NCBI GenBank assembly: GCA_021443825.1 | Contig: JABUTE010000209.1 | Span: 1 to 6,928 of the forward strand | Direction of reading: 5' to 3' | From: Bacillota bacterium | GTDB lineage: Bacteria > Bacillota > Clostridia > Peptostreptococcales > Anaerovoracaceae | DNA length: 6,928 nucleotides | Part shown: positions 1-6,236 of the stretch, one piece after another | Layout of the letters: every line of letters begins with the position of its first letter | How positions within the stretch are numbered: the first letter of the stretch is position 1 | The notes under the pieces: model-generated | Told to the model about the DNA's origin: nothing | Databases searched by the model: none | What the model saw: only the letters and a program-made list of their open reading frames with translations | Program-made: the position numbers and the translations under genes

Positions 1-4
1 AAAA

Positions 5-51
5 GCATAAAACAAAAGCGTTCGGTCTTTACCGAACGCTTTATTTTATGC
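5..51 (-). terminator. Intrinsic terminator of the cheAWRB operon, probably bidirectional
   Basis: A perfect 10-bp stem (17-26 with 31-40) has a 4-base loop. Pairing continues through A15-A16/T41-T42 and, after a small internal bulge, through GCATAAAA (5-12) with TTTTATGC (44-51). On the minus strand the stem is followed by TTTGTTTTATGC; on the plus strand by TTATTTTATGC. Both sides are therefore T-rich, and the element could stop transcription from either direction. The cheB stop codon (43-41) lies inside the stem, so the operon ends immediately at its last gene. The structure is seen directly; activity is inferred. Confidence 0.88.
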
Positions 52-706
52 TGTTTAGATAGCCGATCAAAAGATCCGGCAAAAGGTAGATGCTTTTCTG
101 GTCGCACACGGCGCCCAGCTCTGCAGCTGCTCTGGGCATGCCGTAGACCACCGAGGTGGCTTTATCCTGGGCGAGGGTATAGCCCCCGCTCTTTTTTATT
201 TCCAAAAGCCCGGCGGCGCCGTCTTTTCCCATGCCTGTCAGCAGAATGCCCACCATAGGGCCGTTGGCATTTTTGCTGATCGAGCGCAGCAGCACGTCGG
301 CCGATGGCCGGTGGCCGCTGACGCTTGCCGTTTTCTGCAGCTGTATGCAGCAGTCGCCCCCGATGCGCACCACCGTTGTATGCAGGCCGGCAGGCGCGAT
401 GAGAACAACGCCTCTGGTGAGACGGTCGCCCTGCCTGGCCTCCCGCACCTGCATGGCGCAGTGACGAGCAAGCCGCTCGGCATACATGGCGGTATAGCCG
501 TCCGGCATATGCTGCACGATCACCATGGGGGGGATATCTGCCGGAAGCCTGTGCAGCAGGGTCTGGGTGGCCTCCGTTCCGCCGGTAGAGGCGCCAAGGC
601 CGATCACGGTGCGGTCCAGTATGTCGGAAGGCCCCAGCATCGGCAGCCTGACCTCATAAAGGTCTTGCAGCGGATGGGGGCCCTTATTATTTCTGTCAGA
701 TGCCAT
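41..706 (-). CDS. cheB: Chemoreceptor glutamate methylesterase/deamidase, catalytic domain only (CheB without receiver)
   Basis: CheB hydrolyses glutamyl methyl esters on chemoreceptors, and often deamidates receptor glutamines, opposing CheR during adaptation in the cytoplasm. The 221-residue protein is one CheB methylesterase domain. The catalytic triad is visible: Ser40 in GASTGG, His66 in QHMP and Asp162 in TGMGKDGAAG. GHRPSADVLL (131-140) and AQDKATSVVYGMP are also typical of the family. Canonical CheB is about 350 residues with an N-terminal CheY-like receiver. Here only about 32 non-receiver residues precede the domain. The reading frame upstream runs back to the cheR stop codon (769-767), so no receiver is hidden by a wrong start. 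The ATG at 706 is preceded by ACGGAG at a rather long 12-base spacing. It is the last gene of cheA-cheW-cheR-cheB and ends in the terminator stem. Family assignment is secure; loss of phospho-control is inferred. Confidence 0.94.
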   Translation of the reverse strand: MASDRNNKGPHPLQDLYEVRLPMLGPSDILDRTVIGLGASTGGTEATQTLLHRLPADIPPMVIVQHMPDGYTAMYAERLARHCAMQVREARQGDRLTRGVVLIAPAGLHTTVVRIGGDCCIQLQKTASVSGHRPSADVLLRSISKNANGPMVGILLTGMGKDGAAGLLEIKKSGGYTLAQDKATSVVYGMPRAAAELGAVCDQKSIYLLPDLLIGYLNSIK

Positions 707-766
707 TTTCCGTATCAGCTCCGTTTCTTTTCTGTGCCCTGCATAAGACCGTCGTGAAAAAGCCGG

Positions 767-1615
767 CTACCGATCGTTTTTTTGATAAGTAGCTGTGGCG
801 ATCCTGCGGTAAGGGCTGCTTTGGCTCAGATTTTCGGAGTATCCGGTGAGCAGGTAGCCTCCCGGCACCGTGGCCTGGTAAAAACGGTCGATCAGCCCGT
901 CTTTGGTGGTCTGGTCGAAATAGATCATCACGTTTCGGCAGAAGATCACATCGAAGGGGCGCCGAAAGCGGATGGGATCCATCAGATTAAAATTGCGAAA
1001 GATCACGTTTTTGCGCAGCCGGCTGCTTACGGTGCTGCTGCCGTCGGCATTTTCGGTAAAAAAGCTCTGCCTCCAGTCTTCGCGGATGGTGTCGGGCAGA
1101 AAATAACGTCCGGCCCGGGCGGTTGCCAGAGCCTGCTCCGAAATATCGGTGGCCAGTATGCGGGTATCCCAGTATCTGGCCTGGTCGCCCAGGCGGTCCA
1201 GGATATACATCGATATATTATAGGGCTCTTCGCCGGTAGCACAGCCTGCGCTCCATACAGAAAGCACCCGGTCGCTGCTGTGGCGCTTGATGAGCCGGGG
1301 CAGTATCTGATCGCTGAACAGCTCCAGATGATCCTGTTCCCGCATAAAATAGGTGTAATTGGTGGTGAGTCTGCTGAGAATAAAATCGATCTCCCGGCGG
1401 TCCTTCGTGTCGATCACGTGGTCGATCAGCTCCGTAAAGCCGGGGTAGCCCAGAGTCTTTACCGTCGTAGCCAGCCTGCCGGCGATCAGGTGCTTTTTTC
1501 TGGTCAGGTCGATGCCGTATTCCTGCTTGATAAACGCGGCGATGCGCGTAAAATCCCGGTTGCTGATCTCCGGAAGGGCGAAGAGCGAATCCCGGGGCAT
1601 ACCGGTATTACTCAC
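767..1615 (-). CDS. cheR: Chemoreceptor protein-glutamate O-methyltransferase CheR
   Basis: CheR transfers methyl groups from S-adenosylmethionine to glutamates on the receptor cytoplasmic helices, the adaptation step opposed by CheB. The 282-residue protein has the usual all-helical N-terminal domain (about 15-92), ending in TNYTYFMRE (85-93). The Rossmann-like domain follows, with the SAM-binding motif SAGCATGEEP (122-131), ATDIS (155-159), FCRNVMIYFD (225-234) and GYSENL (258-263). The small beta-subdomain lies around 180-205. Start: GTG at 1615, with GAGAGG (1631-1626) 10 bases upstream; it overlaps the cheW stop as GTGAGTAA, which suggests translational coupling. An internal ATG at 1600 has no good ribosome binding site. 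cheB follows 60 bases after the TAG stop. Length and motifs are all normal. Confidence 0.97.
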   Translation of the reverse strand: MSNTGMPRDSLFALPEISNRDFTRIAAFIKQEYGIDLTRKKHLIAGRLATTVKTLGYPGFTELIDHVIDTKDRREIDFILSRLTTNYTYFMREQDHLELFSDQILPRLIKRHSSDRVLSVWSAGCATGEEPYNISMYILDRLGDQARYWDTRILATDISEQALATARAGRYFLPDTIREDWRQSFFTENADGSSTVSSRLRKNVIFRNFNLMDPIRFRRPFDVIFCRNVMIYFDQTTKDGLIDRFYQATVPGGYLLTGYSENLSQSSPYRRIATATYQKNDR

Positions 1616-2075
1616 GGCTTAAAAGCCTCTCGCAATCCAGCACCAGCATGGTTCCGCTGCCGTCGGGAATGGCGCACATGGCGCTGACGAAGGGCTGGCT
1701 GGCAGGAGAAATGGGGGGCAGAAGCCGGCTGTCATCCAGCTCTGCCATCTGATCGACGCTGTCTACCAGAAGGCCGATCTGGGTTCCCCGGTATTTAATG
1801 ACCAAAAGCAGCGTCGCCGCGGTGCTTTGCGCCTTTCCCATGCGAAGGCTCAGGTCCATCACGGGAATGATGCTGCCCCGCATGTTGAATACCCCCTTGA
1901 TATAATCAGGGGTCTTGGGCAGGAAGGTGATCGAGAACTGGCTGATGATCTCGACCACATGCTCCGCATCGATGGCCAGCTTCAGTCCGTCGCTGATAAA
2001 GATCAGATATTTTCTGGTGACGGAGGTGGATGCTTCCGTGACCGCACCGGGAATTCTGTCGTTTTCCGTATTCAT
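1608..2075 (-). CDS. cheW: Chemotaxis coupling protein CheW
   Basis: CheW is the cytoplasmic adaptor that links chemoreceptor tips to the P5 domain of CheA in the signalling array. The 155-residue protein is one CheW domain after a roughly 20-residue polar, Ser/Thr-rich start. Hallmarks are KYLIFISDGLKLAIDAEHV (22-40), LPKTPDYIKGVFNMRG (52-67), the equivalent of the common NLRG motif, then IIPVMDL (69-75) and IGLLVDSVDQMAEL (100-113). ATG at 2075 is preceded by AAAAGGAAA, with AGG 8 bases upstream. It lies 55 bases after cheA with no terminator between, and its last 8 bases overlap cheR, so it belongs to the same transcript. Nothing unusual is seen in the protein. Confidence 0.96.
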   Translation of the reverse strand: MNTENDRIPGAVTEASTSVTRKYLIFISDGLKLAIDAEHVVEIISQFSITFLPKTPDYIKGVFNMRGSIIPVMDLSLRMGKAQSTAATLLLVIKYRGTQIGLLVDSVDQMAELDDSRLLPPISPASQPFVSAMCAIPDGSGTMLVLDCERLLSRE

Positions 2076-2130
2076 GGTCGTTTCCTTTTCCTTTCACTGT
2101 GAGCGTCAGTAGGGCTTTGGGCAAAGGGCT

Positions 2131-4197
2131 TCAGTTTTTGCCCGCGGCTGCATAAAGATTTGCCGCATCCAGAATGATGCTGATGTTACCGTCGCCCAGA
2201 ATGCTGCAGCCCATGATGCCCCAGTCTTTGATGTCGAAGCTGTTAAGGTAGGGGGGCAGAGGCTTGATGACGATCTGCTGCTCGCCCAAAAGCCGGTCGG
2301 CAAACAGACAATACGAGATGTCGCCCGATTCCAGCCAGATGAGAATGCCGTCCGAGATGGCATCGGCGCCCTTGGGAATGCCAAACAGCTCTTTCGCACG
2401 GATGAGGGGATAATAGCGGTCGTGCAGCTTGATCATCTCGCCGCCGCCGGAATCCAGAAGGATATCGGCTTCTTCGACCTTCATGCTCTGGCGGATATAG
2501 CTGATGGGAATGGTAAAGATGGAATCGCCTACCGAAAGCTCCATACCGTCCATGATGGCCATGGTCAGGGGGATCCGGATGGTGGTGGTCATGCCCATGC
2601 CTTCCTCGCTGGCGATGGAAACGCTGCCGCCCAGATCTTCTACGCTCTGCTTGACCACATCCATGCCCACGCCCCGTCCGGAGAATTCCGTTACGGTACT
2701 GTTGGTGGAAAAGCCGGGCATCAGCAGGAAATTGAGAATATCCTTGCGGGAATATTCGCCGTCGGCAGAGGCAAGCCCGCTCTGGATGGCTTTCTGCAGC
2801 ACCTTTTCGCTGTCTACACCCCGGCCGTCGTCGCTGACGGTGATGATCACCTCGCTGCCCGTATCCTCGGCGCTGAGCTTTACGGTACCGACCGGATCTT
2901 TGCCCAGAGCCTGGCGGATCTGGGGGGAATCTTCGATGCCGTGGTCCATGGAATTGCGGATCATGTGCATGATCGGATCGCCGATGCTGTCGACGATGGT
3001 CTTATCCACCTCGGTATCGGAGCCCTCCAGCACCAGCTGGGCCTGCTTGCCCAGCTTTTTGCTCATATCGCGAACGATGCGGTTCATCTTCTGGAAGGTA
3101 TTGGCCACGGGAACCATGCGAAGCGACATGGAGATATCCTGCAGCTCGGCGGTGAGCTTGCGAAGCTGGCGGGCATTCTTTGAGAAGGTATCCATCCGCA
3201 CGCCCTGCAGCTCTGCCGAAGAGATGAGCATGGATTCGGCGATGACGATCTCGCCCACGATGGCAGAAAGCTGATCCAGCTTGTCGAGGCTGACGCTGAT
3301 CAGGCTTTCTTTATGATTGACCTCAGCCTGGTTTTGCTGTGCGTTGGGCTCTGCCTTGGGTCCGTTTGCTGCGGAAGCTTCTGCGGCGGCGTCCTTTACG
3401 GGCTTGTTTTCAGGGGTCGGAACGTCGCCCTGAAGCTCATAGGAATGGACAGAGCCTGCTGCTTTTACCACTGAGATGGCTTTATCTCTGCTTTTCGCGT
3501 CGGCAAAGCCCATGAGAAAGCCCTTCTCGATGACCGTCTCTGCGCTGGCGGGATTAAATTCCACATCGGAGGGAACGAACGAAAAGCTCCCTTCGCTGCA
3601 GAAATCCCGGATGGCATCGACCAGCATATAGGCCCGCAGATGCTCCATGCCGCAGCCCTCGTCAAAATGAACCAGCAGGCGGCAGGGATGGTCTTTGCAG
3701 ACCGTCTCTTCGCCGGCGGTGCTGCCCGCGGTCATAGCTTCATCCGTAATATTCTTTTCGTTTTCGCAGCCCTTTTGGTTTTCTTTTTCGCCGCTCAGAG
3801 CTTGCGCAAGCGCGTTGATGCTGTTTAAGATGCCATCGATATTGTCTGTCAGGGGCGCGGCGTGGGCAAGACGTTCAAGCTCACCACGGAAATAGTCGAT
3901 TCCGCGAAAGACCAGCTCGTAAAGAGCCGCCAGATGCTCCTGCTGCTCTTGGGTCAGAGAATTCTCTCTTAAAATAAAGAACAGATCCTCGATGCGATGG
4001 GCGACCTCTGCCGGCTTTTCCAGCTCCATCATGGCCGAGGAGCCCTTGACCGTATGCATGATCCGGAAAATCTCGTTGATATCCTCCTGCGAAAAGCCTC
4101 CGGCCCGTTCTGCCTGCAGAACGGTCTCCTCCAGCTGCTCCAAAAGACCGCCGGTCTCATATAGGTACATATCCAGTATGTCATTACCGCTGCTCAT
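2131..4197 (-). CDS. cheA: Chemotaxis histidine kinase CheA
   Basis: CheA autophosphorylates under receptor control and passes the phosphoryl group to CheY. With the start chosen here it has 688 residues and all five domains. P1 (about 1-112) carries phospho-acceptor His48 in MHTVKGSSAMM. P2 (about 171-258, beginning CRLLVHFDEGCGMEHLRAYM) is the Clostridia-type CheY-docking domain. An Ala/Gln-rich linker (about 262-295) leads to P3 dimerisation helices (about 297-360). The P4 ATPase has the N box MIRNSMDHGIE (Asn415), G1 DDGRG (456-460), F box LMPGFST and G2 GRGVGMD (507-513). P5 (about 550-688) binds CheW. An in-frame ATG at 4236 would add 13 residues, but AAGGAGGTCACC ends 2 bases before the ATG at 4197, so 4197 is the real start. 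It is the first gene of the operon, 24 bases or so downstream of a sigma-28-like promoter. No key residue is missing. Confidence 0.97.
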   Translation of the reverse strand: MSSGNDILDMYLYETGGLLEQLEETVLQAERAGGFSQEDINEIFRIMHTVKGSSAMMELEKPAEVAHRIEDLFFILRENSLTQEQQEHLAALYELVFRGIDYFRGELERLAHAAPLTDNIDGILNSINALAQALSGEKENQKGCENEKNITDEAMTAGSTAGEETVCKDHPCRLLVHFDEGCGMEHLRAYMLVDAIRDFCSEGSFSFVPSDVEFNPASAETVIEKGFLMGFADAKSRDKAISVVKAAGSVHSYELQGDVPTPENKPVKDAAAEASAANGPKAEPNAQQNQAEVNHKESLISVSLDKLDQLSAIVGEIVIAESMLISSAELQGVRMDTFSKNARQLRKLTAELQDISMSLRMVPVANTFQKMNRIVRDMSKKLGKQAQLVLEGSDTEVDKTIVDSIGDPIMHMIRNSMDHGIEDSPQIRQALGKDPVGTVKLSAEDTGSEVIITVSDDGRGVDSEKVLQKAIQSGLASADGEYSRKDILNFLLMPGFSTNSTVTEFSGRGVGMDVVKQSVEDLGGSVSIASEEGMGMTTTIRIPLTMAIMDGMELSVGDSIFTIPISYIRQSMKVEEADILLDSGGGEMIKLHDRYYPLIRAKELFGIPKGADAISDGILIWLESGDISYCLFADRLLGEQQIVIKPLPPYLNSFDIKDWGIMGCSILGDGNISIILDAANLYAAAGKN

Positions 4198-4199
4198 AG

Positions 4200-4212
4200 G
4201 GTGACCTCCTTT
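4200..4212 (-). promoter_or_regulatory. Strong Shine-Dalgarno of cheA
   Basis: AAAGGAGG (4212-4205) lies 7 bases before the ATG at 4197, and the pairing potential with the 16S rRNA 3' end extends through AAGGAGGTCACC. It fixes the cheA start: the alternative upstream ATG (4236) would translate this site as Lys-Gly-Gly-His-Pro, a typical sign of an over-extended N-terminus. Confidence 0.92.
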
Positions 4213-4226
4213 TTCTTCTATGATAT

Positions 4227-4253
4227 ATATCGGCACGGGGGTGACATAAGATA
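4227..4253 (-). promoter_or_regulatory. Sigma-28 (SigD/FliA)-type promoter of cheAWRB
   Basis: Reading the minus strand, GCCGATAT (4234-4227) is a near-perfect sigma-28 -10 element: 7 of 8 against GCCGATAA and a full match to the Gram-positive CCGATAT. The -35 at the expected distance (TATCTTAT, 4253-4246, 11-base spacer) is weak, 4 of 8 against TAAAGTTT. A start near 4221 would give a leader of about 24 bases that contains the strong cheA ribosome binding site. The position, directly upstream of a chemotaxis operon, fits the known SigD regulon. Confidence 0.68.
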
Positions 4254-4285
4254 AATCGCTTTGCGAAACAGTTTTGAAAACATAT

Positions 4286-4312
4286 TAATTTTTTGCAGCC
4301 GGCGGTCGATAT
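4286..4312 (+). promoter_or_regulatory. Sigma-28 (SigD/FliA)-type promoter of the chemoreceptor gene
   Basis: TAATTTTT (4286-4293), an 11-base spacer and GTCGATAT (4305-4312) match the sigma-28 consensus TAAAGTTT-N11-GCCGATAA at 6 of 8 positions in each box. Against the Gram-positive CCGATAT the -10 has one mismatch. Transcription would begin near 4319 and give a leader of about 57 bases before the GTG at 4376. Chemoreceptor genes are classic members of this regulon. Confidence 0.7.
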
Positions 4313-4375
4313 AACAATTGAGTAACAAATCATGCCACCATTTTGTACAGTTATGCATAGAAGGGAAGAGAAAAC

Positions 4376-6181
4376 GTGTTTAAAAATTTTAAGAATTATA
4401 AGATCAGAACAAAACTCATACTCGCCTTTGCACTCATCATCTTCACCGTAAGTTATGCAGGTATCTGCAGCTCGATCTTTTTGCACTTCGTAAACAGAGA
4501 CTATGCCGATGCTTTGACAAGATACGGCTTTGCGCAGGGTGAGATCGGTCAGTACGGCTCGCTGTTCTGCCAAAGCGACCGCTATGTTCACGATGTGGTA
4601 GGCTATATGAATGAAGAAGACGCGCAGAAGGCCATGGAAAACCTGCAGGCCTACGAAGCCGGCTTCGAAAGCTATCTCGCCAATATGGATGCAAGCCTGC
4701 AAGACGAAGAAGAGCTGGAAGCCAGCCGCGAGATCAAAGCCCTGTGGGCCGATTATAAGGCCCTTCAGGACGACATCTTAGCTCCTCTGGCAGAAGATCG
4801 CAGCCCCGAAGCGGTTCAGCTGGCACAGACCAGACTGGTCAACGAGCTCGATCCTGTATACGAAGATGTGGTAGACGCTCTGCTGCATCTTATGGCAGCC
4901 AAGGTAACGCTGGGAAGTGCCGTTGCGGCAAAATCCTACCGCACCTGCAACAGAGCGCTGATGGTGCTTGGTGTTCTTATTATGATGGGCATCGGCTTTG
5001 CCCTTGACCTGGGCAGAAAGATCGCCAAGAGCATCAGCCTTCCCCTGACTGCGTGCATCGACCGGATGGCGCTCCTCAACGAGGGTGATATCACCTCGCC
5101 CATGATGGAGACCGACCGGAAAGACGAAATGGGCACTCTTGCCCAATCCACCGCAGGCATCGTCAGCGGCCTTCGCACCATCATCGACGACATCAAATAC
5201 ATGCTGGGCGAAATGGCCAACGGCAACTTCGATGTCGAAAGCACCGACGAATCCATCTATAAGGGTGATCTGAAAGAGATTCTCGATTCCATCAACCTGA
5301 TCAACGGAAGTCTGGGCAATGCCTTAAGCCGCATCGGCCAGGGCACCGAGCAGGTAGCAGCCGGCTCCAGACAGGTCTCCGATGTATCTCAGTCTCTGGC
5401 ACAGGGTGCTGCCGAGCAGGCCAGCGCCGTCGAGCAGCTTTCCGCCACCGTTTTGGAGATCTCCGACACCGCCCGCAAGAATGCGGAATACAGCCGCGTT
5501 GCGACGCAGCATACCGTACAGGCCGGCCAGCAGCTCAATGACTGCAGCGCCAGCATGGAAAAGATGATGGAATCCATGGTCAAGATCAGCGAAAGCTCCG
5601 GTTCCATCAGCAAGATCATTGCAACCATCGAAAATATCGCCTTCCAGACCAACATTCTGGCTCTGAATGCAGCCGTCGAGGCTGCCAGAGCAGGCGCCGC
5701 AGGCAAGGGCTTTGCCGTCGTTGCAGACGAGGTCCGCAATCTGGCCTCCAAGTCCGATGAGGCAGCCAAGGCCACTAAGGAGCTGATCGAAAACTCCATC
5801 AATGCAGCGGCGCAGGGCAACGAGATCGCAAAGAACGTTATGGAATCTCTGAAAGAGACCGTTGCATCTTCGCAGTCGGTGGTCGTCGATATGCAGGCCA
5901 TCTCGCAGGCCGTTGAGCACGAGGCCGACGCGATCGCTCAGGTAACGGAGGGCATCGACCAGATCTCCGCAGTCGTTCAGTCCAACTCGGCGACCAGCGA
6001 AGAATCCGCAGCCTCCAGCCAGGAGCTTTCCGCTCAGACCGCCATCATCCGCGATCTGCTCAGCCGGTTCCGCTTCCGCAAGGGCGCAGAAAATGCCGAC
6101 TTGGGTCTTCGGGCGCAGGGCATCAATGCATTTAATGCAGCCGCAATGACACCGGTCGCCATGGATTTTGAAAAATACTGA
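4376..6181 (+). CDS. Methyl-accepting chemotaxis protein, two-TM with helical sensor domain
   Basis: A membrane chemoreceptor that controls CheA through CheW. Its 601 residues comprise TM1 (about 13-36), an external all-helical domain of about 155 residues (37-192) resembling four-helix-bundle sensors, TM2 (about 194-213), HAMP (about 214-266, DEMGTLAQS) and a second HAMP-like unit (about 267-318, EMANGNFDV). The signalling hairpin follows, with its tip at IAFQTNILALNAAVEAARAG (421-440). Hand alignment to E. coli Tsr is gap-free with an offset of 50, which suggests the 36-heptad class. It places E347, Q354, E361 and E543 at Tsr methylation sites 297, 304, 311 and 493, natural substrates for the CheR and CheB encoded opposite. 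Tsr E391 is Ala441 here. The tail ends DFEKY, a pentapeptide-like motif. Start: GTG at 4376 after AAGGG (spacing 10); no in-frame ATG is better placed. The ligand cannot be predicted. Confidence 0.96.
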   Translation: MFKNFKNYKIRTKLILAFALIIFTVSYAGICSSIFLHFVNRDYADALTRYGFAQGEIGQYGSLFCQSDRYVHDVVGYMNEEDAQKAMENLQAYEAGFESYLANMDASLQDEEELEASREIKALWADYKALQDDILAPLAEDRSPEAVQLAQTRLVNELDPVYEDVVDALLHLMAAKVTLGSAVAAKSYRTCNRALMVLGVLIMMGIGFALDLGRKIAKSISLPLTACIDRMALLNEGDITSPMMETDRKDEMGTLAQSTAGIVSGLRTIIDDIKYMLGEMANGNFDVESTDESIYKGDLKEILDSINLINGSLGNALSRIGQGTEQVAAGSRQVSDVSQSLAQGAAEQASAVEQLSATVLEISDTARKNAEYSRVATQHTVQAGQQLNDCSASMEKMMESMVKISESSGSISKIIATIENIAFQTNILALNAAVEAARAGAAGKGFAVVADEVRNLASKSDEAAKATKELIENSINAAAQGNEIAKNVMESLKETVASSQSVVVDMQAISQAVEHEADAIAQVTEGIDQISAVVQSNSATSEESAASSQELSAQTAIIRDLLSRFRFRKGAENADLGLRAQGINAFNAAAMTPVAMDFEKY

Positions 6182-6216
6182 TCATCACCAAACACCAATT
6201 TACAGTCGATCTTAAT

Positions 6217-6224
6217 GAAAGGAG
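6217..6224 (+). promoter_or_regulatory. Ribosome binding site of fliY, long spacing
   Basis: GAAAGGAG ends 12 bases before the ATG at 6237, longer than the usual 5-9. It is the only Shine-Dalgarno candidate. The frame is closed upstream by TGA at 6216-6218 with no start codon in between, so the 6237 start stands despite the spacing. Confidence 0.7.
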
Positions 6225-6236
6225 CCCCGGGAACCT

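Noticed and set aside
715..744. Nine-codon open frame (MQGTEKKRS) between cheR and cheB on the minus strand
   Set aside because: No ribosome binding site precedes it and it shows no attenuator-like structure. It is expected by chance in a 60-base gap.
758..775. Possible hairpin followed by TTTTT just after the cheR stop (minus strand)
   Set aside because: The stem is only three base pairs (CGG/CCG), too weak for a terminator, and cheB follows as an expected operon partner.
782..1687. Long plus-strand open frame opposite cheR
   Set aside because: Its translation is low-complexity and resembles no family, and it is fully antisense to a gene with complete CheR motifs. It is a by-product of GC-rich codon usage.
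2111..2130. Small palindrome CTTTG-GG-CAAAG between cheA and cheW as a possible terminator
   Set aside because: The two-base centre cannot form a loop without opening the stem, and no T-tract follows on the minus strand. Read-through into cheW is more likely.
2422..3274. Two overlapping plus-strand open frames of about 250 codons opposite cheA
   Set aside because: One is rich in His/Asp/Gly/Ala and the other in Met/Ser, the usual look of antisense frames of a coding region. Neither has domain motifs, and cheA on the other strand is unambiguous.
4261..4289. Possible sigma-A promoter, TTGCGA with TATTAA or ATTAAT 16-17 bases downstream
   Set aside because: Both boxes are poor and the AT-rich stretch invites chance matches; the sigma-28 match overlapping it is better in both boxes and fits the gene's function.
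4184..4702. Minus-strand open frame covering the divergent promoter region and the receptor N-terminus
   Set aside because: It would run through both promoters and the cheA ribosome binding site and is antisense to a well-supported receptor gene. No family resemblance.
5324..5920. Minus-strand open frames opposite the receptor signalling domain
   Set aside because: They mirror the repetitive Ala/Glu/Ser heptads of the receptor coiled coil and have no recognisable features of their own.
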